Source: CALDUY01 sp046350255 (GTDB lineage Bacteria > Planctomycetota > Planctomycetia > Gemmatales > Gemmataceae). Taken from it: DNA of 64,000 nt. The notes under the pieces are model-generated. The model was not told the DNA's origin. It searched no databases and saw only the letters and a program-made list of their open reading frames with translations. Location of the stretch: positions 62,001 to 126,000 of the forward strand of contig JAXMAV010000025.1 of assembly GCA_046350255.1 (NCBI GenBank), in the 5' to 3' direction. Positions 1 through 8,496 of this stretch are shown piece after piece. A program made the translations under genes and the position numbers. Every line of letters starts with the position of its first letter. The first letter of the stretch is position 1.

Positions 1-1239
1 GTCCACAAGGACGACTTCTACACTGACGCGCATCAGAAACTGTTCGAGACGATTGTTCAGATCAATGATCGAGGCGGGCAACCGGTCGATCTCATCATCC
101 TTGCTGAGGCGTTGAAGCAACGCGGTTACCTGGAGGATGTGGGCAGTTATGCCTACCTAAGCGAAATCTGGGACGCCGCTCCCACGGCGGCCAACTCCGA
201 GTATTACGCCCAGATTGTCCGCGACAAGGCGCTGGTGCGCAATCTGATCCGTGCTGGCAACGAAATCCTGGGTGACGCTTACAAGCAGACCATGCCGGCC
301 GACGAGATGATTGAGTCGGCCGAACGCAAGATCCTTGACATCGCACAGAAGGGTGTCTCTGGGCAGGTTTTCACCCTCGAACAGGCCATTACCGCCACCT
401 ACGACCGCATCGACGCCCGCACTAATGGTTCGGAGATTGGGGCCAGCGGTATTCTCACCCACTATGTAGACCTCGATGAACTCACCGCCGGTCTACATCC
501 GTCCGAACTGATCATCGTGGCGGCTCGTCCCTCCGTCGGTAAAACTGCCTTCGCGCTGAACGTAGTGCGCAACATCATCACGCGGGAGCAGATTGCAGTC
601 TTCTTCGTGAGTTTGGAACAGTCGCGGATGGAACTGGCCGAACGCCTCCTGTGCAGCCAGGCCGAGGTGGACAGCCACCGGCTGCGCAAAGGCACGCTCA
701 CCAGTGAGGATATTCAGAAGATCGTAGATGCCGGCAGTATGCTGCGAAATTCCAAGCTCTTCATCGATGACACGCCGGCACAGGGCATGCTGCGCATCGC
801 CGCCAATGCTCGGCGTCTGCATCGGCAGCATGGTATCCGTCTGGTGGTGATCGATTATTTGCAACTCATCGAGCCCGATAATCGCCGTGACCCGCGCCAC
901 GAGCAGGTGGCGCAGATTAGCCGGCGCTTGAAGTTCCTGGCCAAGGAACTGGAAATCCCGGTGATCGCCCTGGCCCAGGTCAATCGCGCTTCAGAAGATC
1001 GCCAGGACCATCGGCCGCGCCTGTCCGACCTCCGTGAATCGGGTAGCATCGAACAGGATGCCGACTGCGTCATGATGCTGCATCGACCCGACCGATACGA
1101 ACCCGGACAGACTGACGGTATGCTTGAAATCATCCTGGCCAAGAACCGCCAGGGACCCGTCGGCGACATCACCCTGGGCTTTGAGAAGAAGTACATGCGG
1201 TTCATCGACAAACCCCTGGGCGCCTCGTTCGACGGCTAA
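1..1239 (+). CDS. dnaB: Replicative DNA helicase DnaB (5' end outside window)
   Basis: Hexameric 5'-3' helicase that unwinds DNA at the replication fork and works with primase. The reading frame is open from base 1, and the N-terminal DnaB domain is already recognisable there (DFYTDAHQKLFETI, then LAEALKQRGYLEDVG), so the start codon lies upstream and only a short N-terminal piece is missing. The RecA-like C-terminal domain carries a Walker A motif (AARPSVGKTAFAL), a Walker B-like VVIDYLQLI and the DnaB motif RESGSIEQDADCV. The gene ends in TAA and is followed 82 bases later by ispF on the same strand. An internal ATG at 112 is not the real start because it would remove part of the N-terminal domain. 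Confidence 0.95.
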   Translation, partial: VHKDDFYTDAHQKLFETIVQINDRGGQPVDLIILAEALKQRGYLEDVGSYAYLSEIWDAAPTAANSEYYAQIVRDKALVRNLIRAGNEILGDAYKQTMPADEMIESAERKILDIAQKGVSGQVFTLEQAITATYDRIDARTNGSEIGASGILTHYVDLDELTAGLHPSELIIVAARPSVGKTAFALNVVRNIITREQIAVFFVSLEQSRMELAERLLCSQAEVDSHRLRKGTLTSEDIQKIVDAGSMLRNSKLFIDDTPAQGMLRIAANARRLHRQHGIRLVVIDYLQLIEPDNRRDPRHEQVAQISRRLKFLAKELEIPVIALAQVNRASEDRQDHRPRLSDLRESGSIEQDADCVMMLHRPDRYEPGQTDGMLEIILAKNRQGPVGDITLGFEKKYMRFIDKPLGASFDG

Positions 1240-1321
1240 CCGATCGCGTCTGGATTGTCGGGCCCCCTCCTGGGAGTTACAATTCGCCAGGGTTGGTAGA
1301 GATCGGTAGGAGACCGCCTGC

Positions 1322-1801
1322 ATGCGCGTCGGGATAGGTCACGACACACACCGTCTGGAACCAGGAAGGCCGCTCATCCTGGGGGGAATTCGCGTCGAGC
1401 ATCCGCGGGGCCTGGCCGGGCACTCCGATGCCGACGTGGTCATGCACGCCCTCACGGATGCACTCCTGGGCGCTGCGGGGATGGGTGACATCGGTGATCA
1501 GTATCCCGACACCGATCCGCGCTGGCGCAATGCCGATTCGCGTCTGTTCCTGCGTGAAACTCTGGAGCGCCTCCGCCAGGCAGGCTGGCAGCCAGCGAAC
1601 ACCGATGTCATCATCTTTGCCCAGGAACCGAAACTTGGACCGATCAAATCCAGCATCCGCGCTGCGCTGGCGGTGTTGCTGGGGCTCCCTCTTGATGCCG
1701 TGAACGTGAAGGCCAAAACTGGCGAGCGGGTCGGGCACATCGGTCGTGCCGAGGCCATCGCCTGCCAGGTCGTGGTTCTCATTGACCGCCTCCGCTCCTG
1801 A
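1322..1801 (+). CDS. ispF: 2-C-methyl-D-erythritol 2,4-cyclodiphosphate synthase
   Basis: Converts CDP-ME 2-phosphate to MEcPP and CMP in the non-mevalonate isoprenoid pathway. At 159 residues it has the usual IspF length. The metal site is visible as GIGHDTHR near the N-terminus and the conserved AGHSDADV. The C-terminal half has the VNVKAKTGERVGHIGRAEA stretch typical of the family. A purine-rich GGTAGGAGA lies just before the ATG. It is followed 12 bases later by cysS, so the two are probably co-transcribed; ispF-cysS adjacency is common in bacteria. Confidence 0.95.
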   Translation: MRVGIGHDTHRLEPGRPLILGGIRVEHPRGLAGHSDADVVMHALTDALLGAAGMGDIGDQYPDTDPRWRNADSRLFLRETLERLRQAGWQPANTDVIIFAQEPKLGPIKSSIRAALAVLLGLPLDAVNVKAKTGERVGHIGRAEAIACQVVVLIDRLRS

Positions 1802-1813
1802 AAAGGAACTCCC

Positions 1814-3367
1814 ATGCCGCTTGTCGTCTACAACACCTTGACCCGCAAGAAGGAGGAGTTCCGCCCCATCGTCCCGGGCAAGGTGAGTATGTACGTGTGC
1901 GGCCCCACGGTCTACAAACCCAGTCACGTCGGCCACATGGTCGGCCCCGTGATCTTCGACACGGTCAAGCGCTATCTGGCCTACCTCGGCTATGAGGTCA
2001 ATTACGTCGTCAACATCACTGATGTCGATGACAAGCTGATCAAGCAAGCAGCGCTGGAGAAGATCCCTGTCACCGATCTTGCCGAGCGCGTGACGAAGGA
2101 CTACGTCGGCAATCTCCATCGCCTGGGTGTGACCAGCATCGATCACATGCCGCGGGTCAGCCAGTTCATGCCCGAGATCGTGGCAACCATCCAGAAACTG
2201 ATCGACCGCGGTTTTGCCTACCCGGCAGCGGGCGACGTCTATTTCGACATCAGCCGGGACGAAGATTACGGCAAACTGTGCAACCGCGACCCCGAGCAGA
2301 TGGCCGCGGGCGCGCGCATCGAGGTGAGCGAGAAGAAGCGGAATCCCGGCGATTTTGCTCTGTGGAAGGGAGCCAAGCCGGGCGAGCCAGCCTGGGATAG
2401 TCCCTGGGGCAAGGGCCGGCCTGGCTGGCACATCGAATGCACCGCCATGAGCATGAAGCTCCTCGGCGCCACACTCGACATCCACGGCGGCGGGCTTGAC
2501 CTGACCTTCCCGCATCATGAGAACGAGCTAGCCCAGTCCGAGTCGGTCTCCGGGCAGCCATTCGTCCGCTACTGGATGCACAATGGCCTGATGCGCATCC
2601 GTTCACAGTCAAGCAAGATCAAGGACGGGGTGCCCGGCGAAGCGGAGAAGATGTCCAAGTCGCTGGGCAACGAGATCATCGTATCCGAACTCTTCAAACG
2701 CCACGAACCGGAGACGCTTCGTCTACTGTTGCTCGGCACCCATTATCGCAGCCCCATCGAGTACAGCGAGGAGCGCCTGCAGGAACTCCGGCGCAGCCTG
2801 GATGGGTTTTATCGCTTTTTCGAGCGATACGAGCGCATCACCGGCGAGAGCGCCTATGCTCTCACGGTGCCGAACCGATATGCGCCGTTCGAGGTGACCA
2901 ACGGCGATCTGCCCCGCGAGGTGAATCGTCTGCGCGATACCTTCCTGGTTGCCATGAACGATGACTTCAACACCGGCGGTGCCGTCGGGGTCCTGTTCGA
3001 GCTATTGACCACGCTCAACCGGTTTGGCGACCTCCGGCAACTCGAGTCGGGGGGCACCCCGGCCGATCGCGCTGAGTTTCGCCGTGGCGTCATCGTCCTG
3101 CGCGAGTTAGGAGCTATCCTCGGATTGTTTGTGGAACCTCCACGGGTTCAGAAGCTAGGGGGCGACGACCGAGTGGTGGCCGGCCTCATGCAGCTACTCA
3201 TCGATCTGCGCAACACCCTGCGAAGCGAGGCCAAGAAGATCACCGACAAGGCCGACCCGACCCGAAAAATGCTGTTCGATCAGACTGATGTGATTCGCAA
3301 CCGACTGGCCGAGATCGGGGTGACGCTGGAAGACCGGCAGGGCGGCACCTCCTGGCGCATCGGCTGA
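1814..3367 (+). CDS. cysS: Cysteinyl-tRNA synthetase
   Basis: Class I aminoacyl-tRNA synthetase that charges tRNA-Cys. The HIGH-type motif is within CGPTVYKPSHVGH (about residues 28-40) and the KMSKS motif within EKMSKSLGNE (about residue 280). Zinc ligands are expected in CGPTVY, GWHIECTAMS and the HHENELAQSE stretch, all of which are present. The length of 517 residues is slightly above the typical 460-500. The start ATG lies 12 bases after ispF, and no truncation is visible. Confidence 0.95.
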   Translation: MPLVVYNTLTRKKEEFRPIVPGKVSMYVCGPTVYKPSHVGHMVGPVIFDTVKRYLAYLGYEVNYVVNITDVDDKLIKQAALEKIPVTDLAERVTKDYVGNLHRLGVTSIDHMPRVSQFMPEIVATIQKLIDRGFAYPAAGDVYFDISRDEDYGKLCNRDPEQMAAGARIEVSEKKRNPGDFALWKGAKPGEPAWDSPWGKGRPGWHIECTAMSMKLLGATLDIHGGGLDLTFPHHENELAQSESVSGQPFVRYWMHNGLMRIRSQSSKIKDGVPGEAEKMSKSLGNEIIVSELFKRHEPETLRLLLLGTHYRSPIEYSEERLQELRRSLDGFYRFFERYERITGESAYALTVPNRYAPFEVTNGDLPREVNRLRDTFLVAMNDDFNTGGAVGVLFELLTTLNRFGDLRQLESGGTPADRAEFRRGVIVLRELGAILGLFVEPPRVQKLGGDDRVVAGLMQLLIDLRNTLRSEAKKITDKADPTRKMLFDQTDVIRNRLAEIGVTLEDRQGGTSWRIG

Positions 3368-3409
3368 TCCATCTTGTCTGGGGCTGGTCGTCCGGGGTAG
3401 GCTGAACGC

Positions 3410-3937
3410 ATGATTTCCCGACCCGCCAGCCCACTTGCCGGCCCGCGTCGTATCCTCGGGATCGATCCGGGGCTCCAGGTAACAGGTTACGCCGTACTCG
3501 AGGTGCGCACCACCGGCCCGCACGTTTGTGAAGCCGGGGTTATCCGCACGCCGCGCGGAAAGTCTACAACCGACCTGGCACAGCGTCTTCGTTGCCTGTA
3601 CGATGGTATAGTAGAAGTGGTGAATCTGTATCAACCGACCGAGGTGGCGGTGGAACAGTTGTTCGCTCACTACGATCATCCCCGCACAGCAATATTGATG
3701 GGGCATGCTCGGGGAGTGATCCTCCTGGCGGCCGCGCAGCAAAACCTCCCGGTAGTAACCTTTTCTCCGGGGCGGGTGAAAAAGACGATCACCGGACACG
3801 GTCGCGCCAGCAAATTACAAATGCAGCACGCCATCGAGCGTGAGTTACGTTTGGCCCGGTTGCCTGAACCGTCCGACGTGGCAGACGCCCTGGCCATCGC
3901 ACTGTGTCGGTATCATGCCCAACGGCTGCCCGGGTAA
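3410..3937 (+). CDS. ruvC: Holliday junction resolvase RuvC
   Basis: Endonuclease that cuts Holliday junctions after RuvAB branch migration. The RNase H-like fold is shown by the N-terminal GIDPGLQVTGYAVLE with its first catalytic Asp, VEQLF with the catalytic Glu, and the C-terminal SDVADALAIALCRYH with the last acidic residues. At 175 residues it has normal family length. It heads a compact ruvC-ruvA-ruvB cluster with 11 bases to ruvA; yebC, often present upstream, is not in this cluster. Confidence 0.95.
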   Translation: MISRPASPLAGPRRILGIDPGLQVTGYAVLEVRTTGPHVCEAGVIRTPRGKSTTDLAQRLRCLYDGIVEVVNLYQPTEVAVEQLFAHYDHPRTAILMGHARGVILLAAAQQNLPVVTFSPGRVKKTITGHGRASKLQMQHAIERELRLARLPEPSDVADALAIALCRYHAQRLPG

Positions 3938-3948
3938 GGGGGAGCGAA

Positions 3949-4593
3949 ATGATCACGCGGATCACCGGCGTGTTAAACCGGGCACTGGATGAAGAGGTCC
4001 GCCTCCAGATGGGGGGCATGGAATACCAGGTGCTGGTGCCCGAGTTCATTCGTCGCACCGTACAGGGCAGCGTGGGCAAGGAGTTCTCCTTCCACACCGT
4101 GCACTTCTTCGAGGGTGATCCCTCACGCGGCAAGGTGATTCCGCGCCTGGTCGGCTTCCTCCATGAGAGCGAACTGGAATTCTTCGAGCTGTTCTGCACT
4201 GTCGATGGCGTAGGTACGCGCAAGGCACTCAAGGCGCTGGTTCGGCCGATCAAGGAAGTGGCGGACGCCATCCAGCGTCAGGATTCGAAGTGGCTGACCA
4301 CGTTGCCGGGCATCGGCGCCGCCACCGCGGAGAAAGTCATCGCCACGCTTAAACGCAAGGTCACCCGGTTCGCTCTGGCCACGGCCAGCCGCGCCCAGAT
4401 CAACGGCTCAGAATCGCCCGGTGGCGACCCGGTCGGTGGGCTCGGCGGTGAGGTCCTCGAGCAAACTTACGTCGCCCTGATGGCCCTGGGCCAGTCTCCC
4501 ATCGAGGCTCGACTGGCACTGGATCACGCGCTTCGCTCCGGGAAATCTTTTGAATCGGTCCAGGACGTCATCACCTACATTTTCCAGCGGTAG
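3949..4593 (+). CDS. ruvA: Holliday junction branch migration protein RuvA
   Basis: Tetrameric protein that binds four-way junctions and loads RuvB. The 214-residue product begins MITRITGVLNRALDEE, an OB-fold domain, followed by two helix-hairpin-helix segments (VDGVGTRKALKAL and LPGIGAATAEKVIATLKRK) and a C-terminal RuvB-contacting domain near LMALGQSPIEARLALDHAL. I chose the ATG at 3949 because a GGGGGAG ribosome site precedes it and the family starts here. A start at 3904 in the same frame would overlap ruvC and add unrelated residues. Confidence 0.95.
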   Translation: MITRITGVLNRALDEEVRLQMGGMEYQVLVPEFIRRTVQGSVGKEFSFHTVHFFEGDPSRGKVIPRLVGFLHESELEFFELFCTVDGVGTRKALKALVRPIKEVADAIQRQDSKWLTTLPGIGAATAEKVIATLKRKVTRFALATASRAQINGSESPGGDPVGGLGGEVLEQTYVALMALGQSPIEARLALDHALRSGKSFESVQDVITYIFQR

Positions 4594-4633
4594 AGCCTTT
4601 CCCCCAGGGTGCCCGCAGCATCAGGAGAAACCC

Positions 4634-5674
4634 ATGGCCCGCGAGGCGGTCGTCCAGGCCAGCAACAACGAAGGCCACGAAGTCGATGCCGCCCTCCGTC
4701 CCCGCTGGATGAAGGAAGTAATCGGTCAAGGGGCGGTCAAACGACGGCTTAGCATCGTGCTCAACTCATGCAAGAAGTTGCGCGAAGCGCTGCCGCACAT
4801 GCTCTTCGATGGTCCCCCTGGGCTGGGGAAGACCACCTTTGCCACGGTGCTTCCAAACGAGCTAGGCACTTCACTGCAGATCACCTCCGGACCGGCCCTG
4901 TCCAAGCCGGCCGATCTGCTACCGTTTCTCACCAATGCCGATGAAGGGTCGATTCTGTTCATCGATGAGATCCATCGCATGCCCCGGGTGGTGGAGGAGT
5001 TCATCTACCCGGCGATGGAAGACTTCCGGGTGGACATAGTCCTGGGAGAGGGTGTTAACGCACGCACCATCTCCATGCGGCTAAAGCGGTTCACGCTCAT
5101 TGGCGCCACCACTCGCTCCGGTATGCTCTCCGGTCCGATGCGCGATCGGTTCAAGATTCAGGAGCACCTGGAGTTTTACACGGTGGAGGAACTGGCCGAG
5201 ATCGTGCGGATCAACGCCGCCAAGCTGGAAACACCCATTGCCGCGGATGCCGCCCTTGAGATCGCCCGCCGGAGTCGGGGTACGCCGCGTATCGCCAATT
5301 CCCGGCTGACGTGGACGCGCCATTATGCCACGAGCGAGGCTGACGGCCGGATTTCGCTGGAGGTGGCCCGGGCCGCGCTGGACATGGCCGAGGTCGATCG
5401 GGAAGGGTTGGACCGCCAGGATCGCCGCTATCTGGAAACGCTGGTGGGTGTCTTCGATGGAGGCCCCACTGGAGTCGAGGCGCTCGCCGCCACCATGAAC
5501 ATCGCGCCTGATACACTCTCTGACGAGGTGGAACCCTACCTCCTGCGCGAGAAGTTCATCGTCCGTTCTCCGCGCGGCCGCATTGCCACCATGCGTGCCT
5601 ACCAGGTGCTGGGCCGCACGCCGAAAACCTCGCCATCGGGCCCGCCCGAGAAGAGCCTGTTCGACGAGTTATGA
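4634..5674 (+). CDS. ruvB: Holliday junction branch migration ATPase RuvB
   Basis: AAA+ motor that drives branch migration with RuvA. The 346-residue product has Walker A (DGPPGLGKTTFATVL), Walker B (LFIDEIHRM), the sensor-like GATTRSGML and the arginine-containing GPMRDRFKIQEHLEFY, then a winged-helix C-terminus. The sensor-2 segment reads RGTPRIANSRLTWTRHYA instead of the commoner RIANRLLRRVRDYA. The start at 4634 follows CAGGAG; an upstream in-frame ATG at 4550 lies inside ruvA and is unlikely. Confidence 0.95.
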   Translation: MAREAVVQASNNEGHEVDAALRPRWMKEVIGQGAVKRRLSIVLNSCKKLREALPHMLFDGPPGLGKTTFATVLPNELGTSLQITSGPALSKPADLLPFLTNADEGSILFIDEIHRMPRVVEEFIYPAMEDFRVDIVLGEGVNARTISMRLKRFTLIGATTRSGMLSGPMRDRFKIQEHLEFYTVEELAEIVRINAAKLETPIAADAALEIARRSRGTPRIANSRLTWTRHYATSEADGRISLEVARAALDMAEVDREGLDRQDRRYLETLVGVFDGGPTGVEALAATMNIAPDTLSDEVEPYLLREKFIVRSPRGRIATMRAYQVLGRTPKTSPSGPPEKSLFDEL

Positions 5675-5716
5675 TGGGTGGTCCTCTTGACCGCCCGCCT
5701 TGGTTCTGGTTTGATG

Positions 5717-5734
5717 TTTAGGAATTTGTCTAAA
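5717..5734. promoter_or_regulatory. Candidate operator of the SdpR-like repressor
   Basis: An inverted repeat TTTAG-N8-CTAAA lies 22 bases before the ArsR-type gene, in an AT-rich stretch that also contains TATCTAAT as a possible -10 element. ArsR/SdpR repressors usually bind dyad sites overlapping their own promoter. Binding is inferred, not shown. Confidence 0.4.
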
Positions 5735-5756
5735 TATCTAATCGTGGCGGCCGAAC

Positions 5757-6056
5757 ATGAAAATGAACGAGGCCTTCAAGGCGCTGGCCGACCCGACTCG
5801 TCGCGAGATATTGAAGATGCTGCGGCGGGGGGAGATGTCGGCTGGCGAGCTGGCCGAGAAGTTCGACATGACGCGTCCCTCGATGTCGCATCACTTTTCC
5901 GTCCTCAAGCAGGCGGATCTGATCGGTTCTCGCCGCGAGGGGCAGCAGGTTGTGTATTTCCTCAACACAACCGTAACGCAGGACCTCCTCGCAATCATCT
6001 GGGACCTGTTCTCGGTGAAGGGGATCGATTCTGACCAGAATGGAGACCGATCATGA
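5757..6056 (+). CDS. ArsR-family autorepressor, SdpR type
   Basis: Small winged-helix transcriptional repressor of 99 residues. It begins with the family signature NEAFKALADPTRREILKML, and the recognition helix is in DMTRPSMSHHFSVLKQADLI, followed by the wing SRREGQQVVYFL. No metal-binding CVC motif of metal-sensing ArsR proteins is present, which fits the SdpR branch that responds through a membrane partner. Its TGA overlaps the ATG of the SdpI-like gene (ATGA), so the two are translationally coupled. An inverted repeat upstream is a plausible autoregulatory site. A second start at 5763 is possible. Confidence 0.85.
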   Translation: MKMNEAFKALADPTRREILKMLRRGEMSAGELAEKFDMTRPSMSHHFSVLKQADLIGSRREGQQVVYFLNTTVTQDLLAIIWDLFSVKGIDSDQNGDRS

Positions 6057-6736
6057 AGGCCTGGTTGCTCACCTCGCTCCTGCTGATGGGATTGGCTGTG
6101 GCAGGCTCTCTGGTGGTGTGGAACCATCGCGAAGCCTGGCTACCAGAATTGGTGCCCACTCACTGGGGCCCCTCCGGCAAGCCAGATGCATTCACGCCGC
6201 GCGATGGCATGCTCTTCCCTCTCCTGTTGGTGCCCGGGTTGATGCTCTTGATGATCGGCATCGCCCTGGTGATCCCCTGGCTGTCGCCGATCCGCTTCCG
6301 CATCGAACCGTTTCGTCCCACCTATGACTTCATCATGGCGCTCATCGTCGCCATGTTCGCCTACCTGCACTTCGTGATTCTGGCGGGCTACACCCAGACG
6401 CTGGTGCAGGTGGATCGCTGGATCACCTGCGGGATGTTACTATTCATCGCTGCCCTGGGCAACGTGATGGGCAAGGTGAAGCGGAACTTCTATGTCGGCA
6501 TCCGCACGCCGTGGACGCTAGCCAGCGATCTGGTGTGGGATCGCACACATCGCCTTGGTGCCTGGATGTTCGTGGGGGGCGGTCTGGTCGGCTGCCTGCT
6601 GGTTCTGGTGGGTGTCTGGCCTCTCCTGGCCCTGGGGGTGTTTGGTGTCGCAGCCATCGTGCCAGTGATTTACTCACTGGTGCTCTACAAGCAGCTCGAA
6701 CGCCAGGGCCGTCTGAACGACCAGCAGGGGGCGTGA
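6053..6736 (+). CDS. SdpI-like DUF1648 membrane protein
   Basis: Integral membrane protein of 227 residues with about six hydrophobic segments. The N-terminal DUF1648 region reads PTHWGPSGKPDAF, and the C-terminal SdpI signature is GIRTPWTLASDLVWDRTHRLG. In Bacillus subtilis SdpI gives immunity to the SdpC toxin and sequesters SdpR at the membrane. Here there is no sdpC-like toxin gene nearby, so only the regulator-membrane sensor pair is conserved and the ligand is unknown. The stop codon abuts the convergent moaA gene directly. Confidence 0.8.
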   Translation: MKAWLLTSLLLMGLAVAGSLVVWNHREAWLPELVPTHWGPSGKPDAFTPRDGMLFPLLLVPGLMLLMIGIALVIPWLSPIRFRIEPFRPTYDFIMALIVAMFAYLHFVILAGYTQTLVQVDRWITCGMLLFIAALGNVMGKVKRNFYVGIRTPWTLASDLVWDRTHRLGAWMFVGGGLVGCLLVLVGVWPLLALGVFGVAAIVPVIYSLVLYKQLERQGRLNDQQGA

Positions 6737-7780
6737 TCAACCACCGATGGCGTGCATGGTGCGCTGCGGTTTAATGAAGTGCGCCGAGTTGATCTCGTGG
6801 CCTTCCCACTTGGCGTGAACGTTGGCCCGGATCATCTCGGCCAGCAAGGCGTCATCGTGGGGCCCGCGAACCAGTGGCTTCACATCCACCTCGTCCAGAG
6901 CAAAGAGACAGTTGCGCAGCTTACCATCGGAGGTCAGGCGGAGGCGGTTGCACTGGTGGCAGAATGGACGTGAGACCGATGCGATGATGCCCACTAGCCC
7001 ACTGCCATCGGCGTAGCGAAAATCCATGGCGGGCGCTCGAGGATCGAAACGCTCGGAGGGAATGAGCGGACCGACTGAGCGCTCGATGGCTTCGAGAATC
7101 TCATGAGCGAGCATCACCTTATCTCGCTCCCAGGACTCGGCGCCGATCGGCATGTACTCGATAAAGCGCATCTCCCAGCCGCGCTCCCGACCCATGCGAG
7201 CCAGCGGCACGATGTCCTGATCGTTGACGCCGCGAATCACCACGGCGTTGACCTTCAACGGGAAGAAGCCAACTTTCTGGGCCGTCTCGATTCCCGCGAG
7301 CACACGGTCGAGCCCATCGCGCCGGGCTAGCTGGCGAAACCGCTCTGGGTCCAGGGTGTCGAGACTCAGGTTCAACCGGCGAAGGCCCGCCTGGTACAGT
7401 GTCTCCGCCTGGTCAGCCAGCAACAGGCCGTTGGTAGTTAGTCCGATGTCCTGAATACCGGGAATCTCCGCCAGCATGCGCACCAGGCGATCCAGGTTTC
7501 GCCGCATCAGCGGTTCGCCCCCGGTCAGGCGAATCTTGTTGATTCCCAGGGGTGCAGCCACGCGGACGAAGTAGGCAATCTCCTCGAAACTGAGCAGGTG
7601 CGCCCGGTCGAGGAAGGTCACCTCCTCGGGCATGCAGTAAATACAGCGCAGATTGCAACGATCGGTGACGCTGATGCGCAGGTTGTTGTGTACGCGCCCG
7701 AAGGTGTCGATCAACCCTTCAGCCGGGGGACGAGGTGAGGTGGAACCAAAGCTATTTCGGAGAGGTAAACTTAGCTTCAT
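6737..7780 (-). CDS. moaA: GTP 3',8-cyclase MoaA
   Basis: Radical SAM enzyme for the first step of molybdopterin synthesis, turning GTP into 3',8-cyclo-7,8-dihydro-GTP. The N-terminal radical SAM cluster is C42-x3-C46-x2-C49 (TDRCNLRCIYCMPEE). The C-terminal second cluster is in FCHQCNRLRLTSDGKLRNC, and the protein ends in Gly-Gly (MHAIGG), which the family needs for activity. The length of 347 residues is normal. It is the last gene of a minus-strand run moaD-moaE-moaA, 24 bases after moaE. Confidence 0.95.
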   Translation of the reverse strand: MKLSLPLRNSFGSTSPRPPAEGLIDTFGRVHNNLRISVTDRCNLRCIYCMPEEVTFLDRAHLLSFEEIAYFVRVAAPLGINKIRLTGGEPLMRRNLDRLVRMLAEIPGIQDIGLTTNGLLLADQAETLYQAGLRRLNLSLDTLDPERFRQLARRDGLDRVLAGIETAQKVGFFPLKVNAVVIRGVNDQDIVPLARMGRERGWEMRFIEYMPIGAESWERDKVMLAHEILEAIERSVGPLIPSERFDPRAPAMDFRYADGSGLVGIIASVSRPFCHQCNRLRLTSDGKLRNCLFALDEVDVKPLVRGPHDDALLAEMIRANVHAKWEGHEINSAHFIKPQRTMHAIGG

Positions 7781-7804
7781 GGTTGAATCTCGAAGGCGCC
7801 CGGC

Positions 7805-8224
7805 TCATCGGCCCGCTTCCGGATGGACCCAGTCGGATACTCCGTCCGGGCCCACCTCTTTCTTCCAGATCGGCACGATCTCCTTCAGCCGATCGATGGC
7901 GTACCGGCACGCTTCAAAGGCCTCAGCCCGGTGAGGACAGGCCACGGCCACAGCCACGCTGACCTCTCCCACGTCGTGGTGACCCAGTCGGTGGACCAAT
8001 GCCATCTCTCCCACGGGCCAGCGTGCCCTGGTTTCCTCCTCGACCTGGGCCAACTTCTTCTCGGCCATGGCAGGGTAGGCCTCATAGTCGAGCGAAACCG
8101 TCACCTTGTCCCCTGTTAGGTCTCGTACCGTACCCAGGAACAGCACCACGCCCCCGCACCCGGGGCGGCGCACCGACTCGGTCAGCGCTGTGTAATCAAT
8201 CGGATCGTGCGTTAAACCAACCAT
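7805..8224 (-). CDS. moaE: Molybdopterin synthase catalytic subunit MoaE
   Basis: Large subunit of molybdopterin synthase, which inserts two sulfurs carried by MoaD into cPMP. The 139-residue product shows the family features GGVVLFLGTVRD, LDYEAYPAMAEKKL, RLGHHDVGEVSVAVAVACPHRAEAFEACRYAID and the active-site IWKKEVGPDG. I placed the start at the ATG ending at 8224 (MVGLTHDPIDY), where homology begins; longer in-frame versions overlap moaD without family support. It lies 26 bases after moaD. Confidence 0.95.
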   Translation of the reverse strand: MVGLTHDPIDYTALTESVRRPGCGGVVLFLGTVRDLTGDKVTVSLDYEAYPAMAEKKLAQVEEETRARWPVGEMALVHRLGHHDVGEVSVAVAVACPHRAEAFEACRYAIDRLKEIVPIWKKEVGPDGVSDWVHPEAGR

Positions 8225-8250
8225 CGTGATTCTCCACCTGCTCCTTGATT

Positions 8251-8496
8251 CTAGCCACCCGAAACCGGCGGGATAATGGCCACTTCGCAGGAAGGCAGAA
8301 GTTTCGTCCGGTCGTCGGCGAACTCGGCATCCACCGCCACCCGGCATGAGGGGAGAAGGAGCGCCAGCCGAGGATGCTGCTGAGCTAGAGTGGTGCGCAG
8401 GTCGGCCACGGTGGAGCCCTCGGGCAGTGAGACAACCAAACGATCACATCCCACAAGGTCGCGGGCGCGGGCAAACAGCTTCACGGTCGTGGTCAT
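8251..8496 (-). CDS. moaD: Molybdopterin synthase sulfur carrier subunit MoaD
   Basis: Ubiquitin-fold sulfur carrier of 81 residues that ends in the required Gly-Gly (PPVSGG), which becomes thiocarboxylated. It begins MTTTVKLFARARDLVGCDRL. The ATG overlaps the TGA of the upstream Fe-S subunit gene as ATGA, which supports this start over one at 8508 and implies translational coupling between an oxidoreductase gene and cofactor synthesis. Confidence 0.92.
   Translation of the reverse strand: MTTTVKLFARARDLVGCDRLVVSLPEGSTVADLRTTLAQQHPRLALLLPSCRVAVDAEFADDRTKLLPSCEVAIIPPVSGG

Noticed and set aside
1277..2518. 413-residue open frame on the minus strand
   Set aside because: Antisense to ispF and cysS, which have clear motifs; no recognisable protein.
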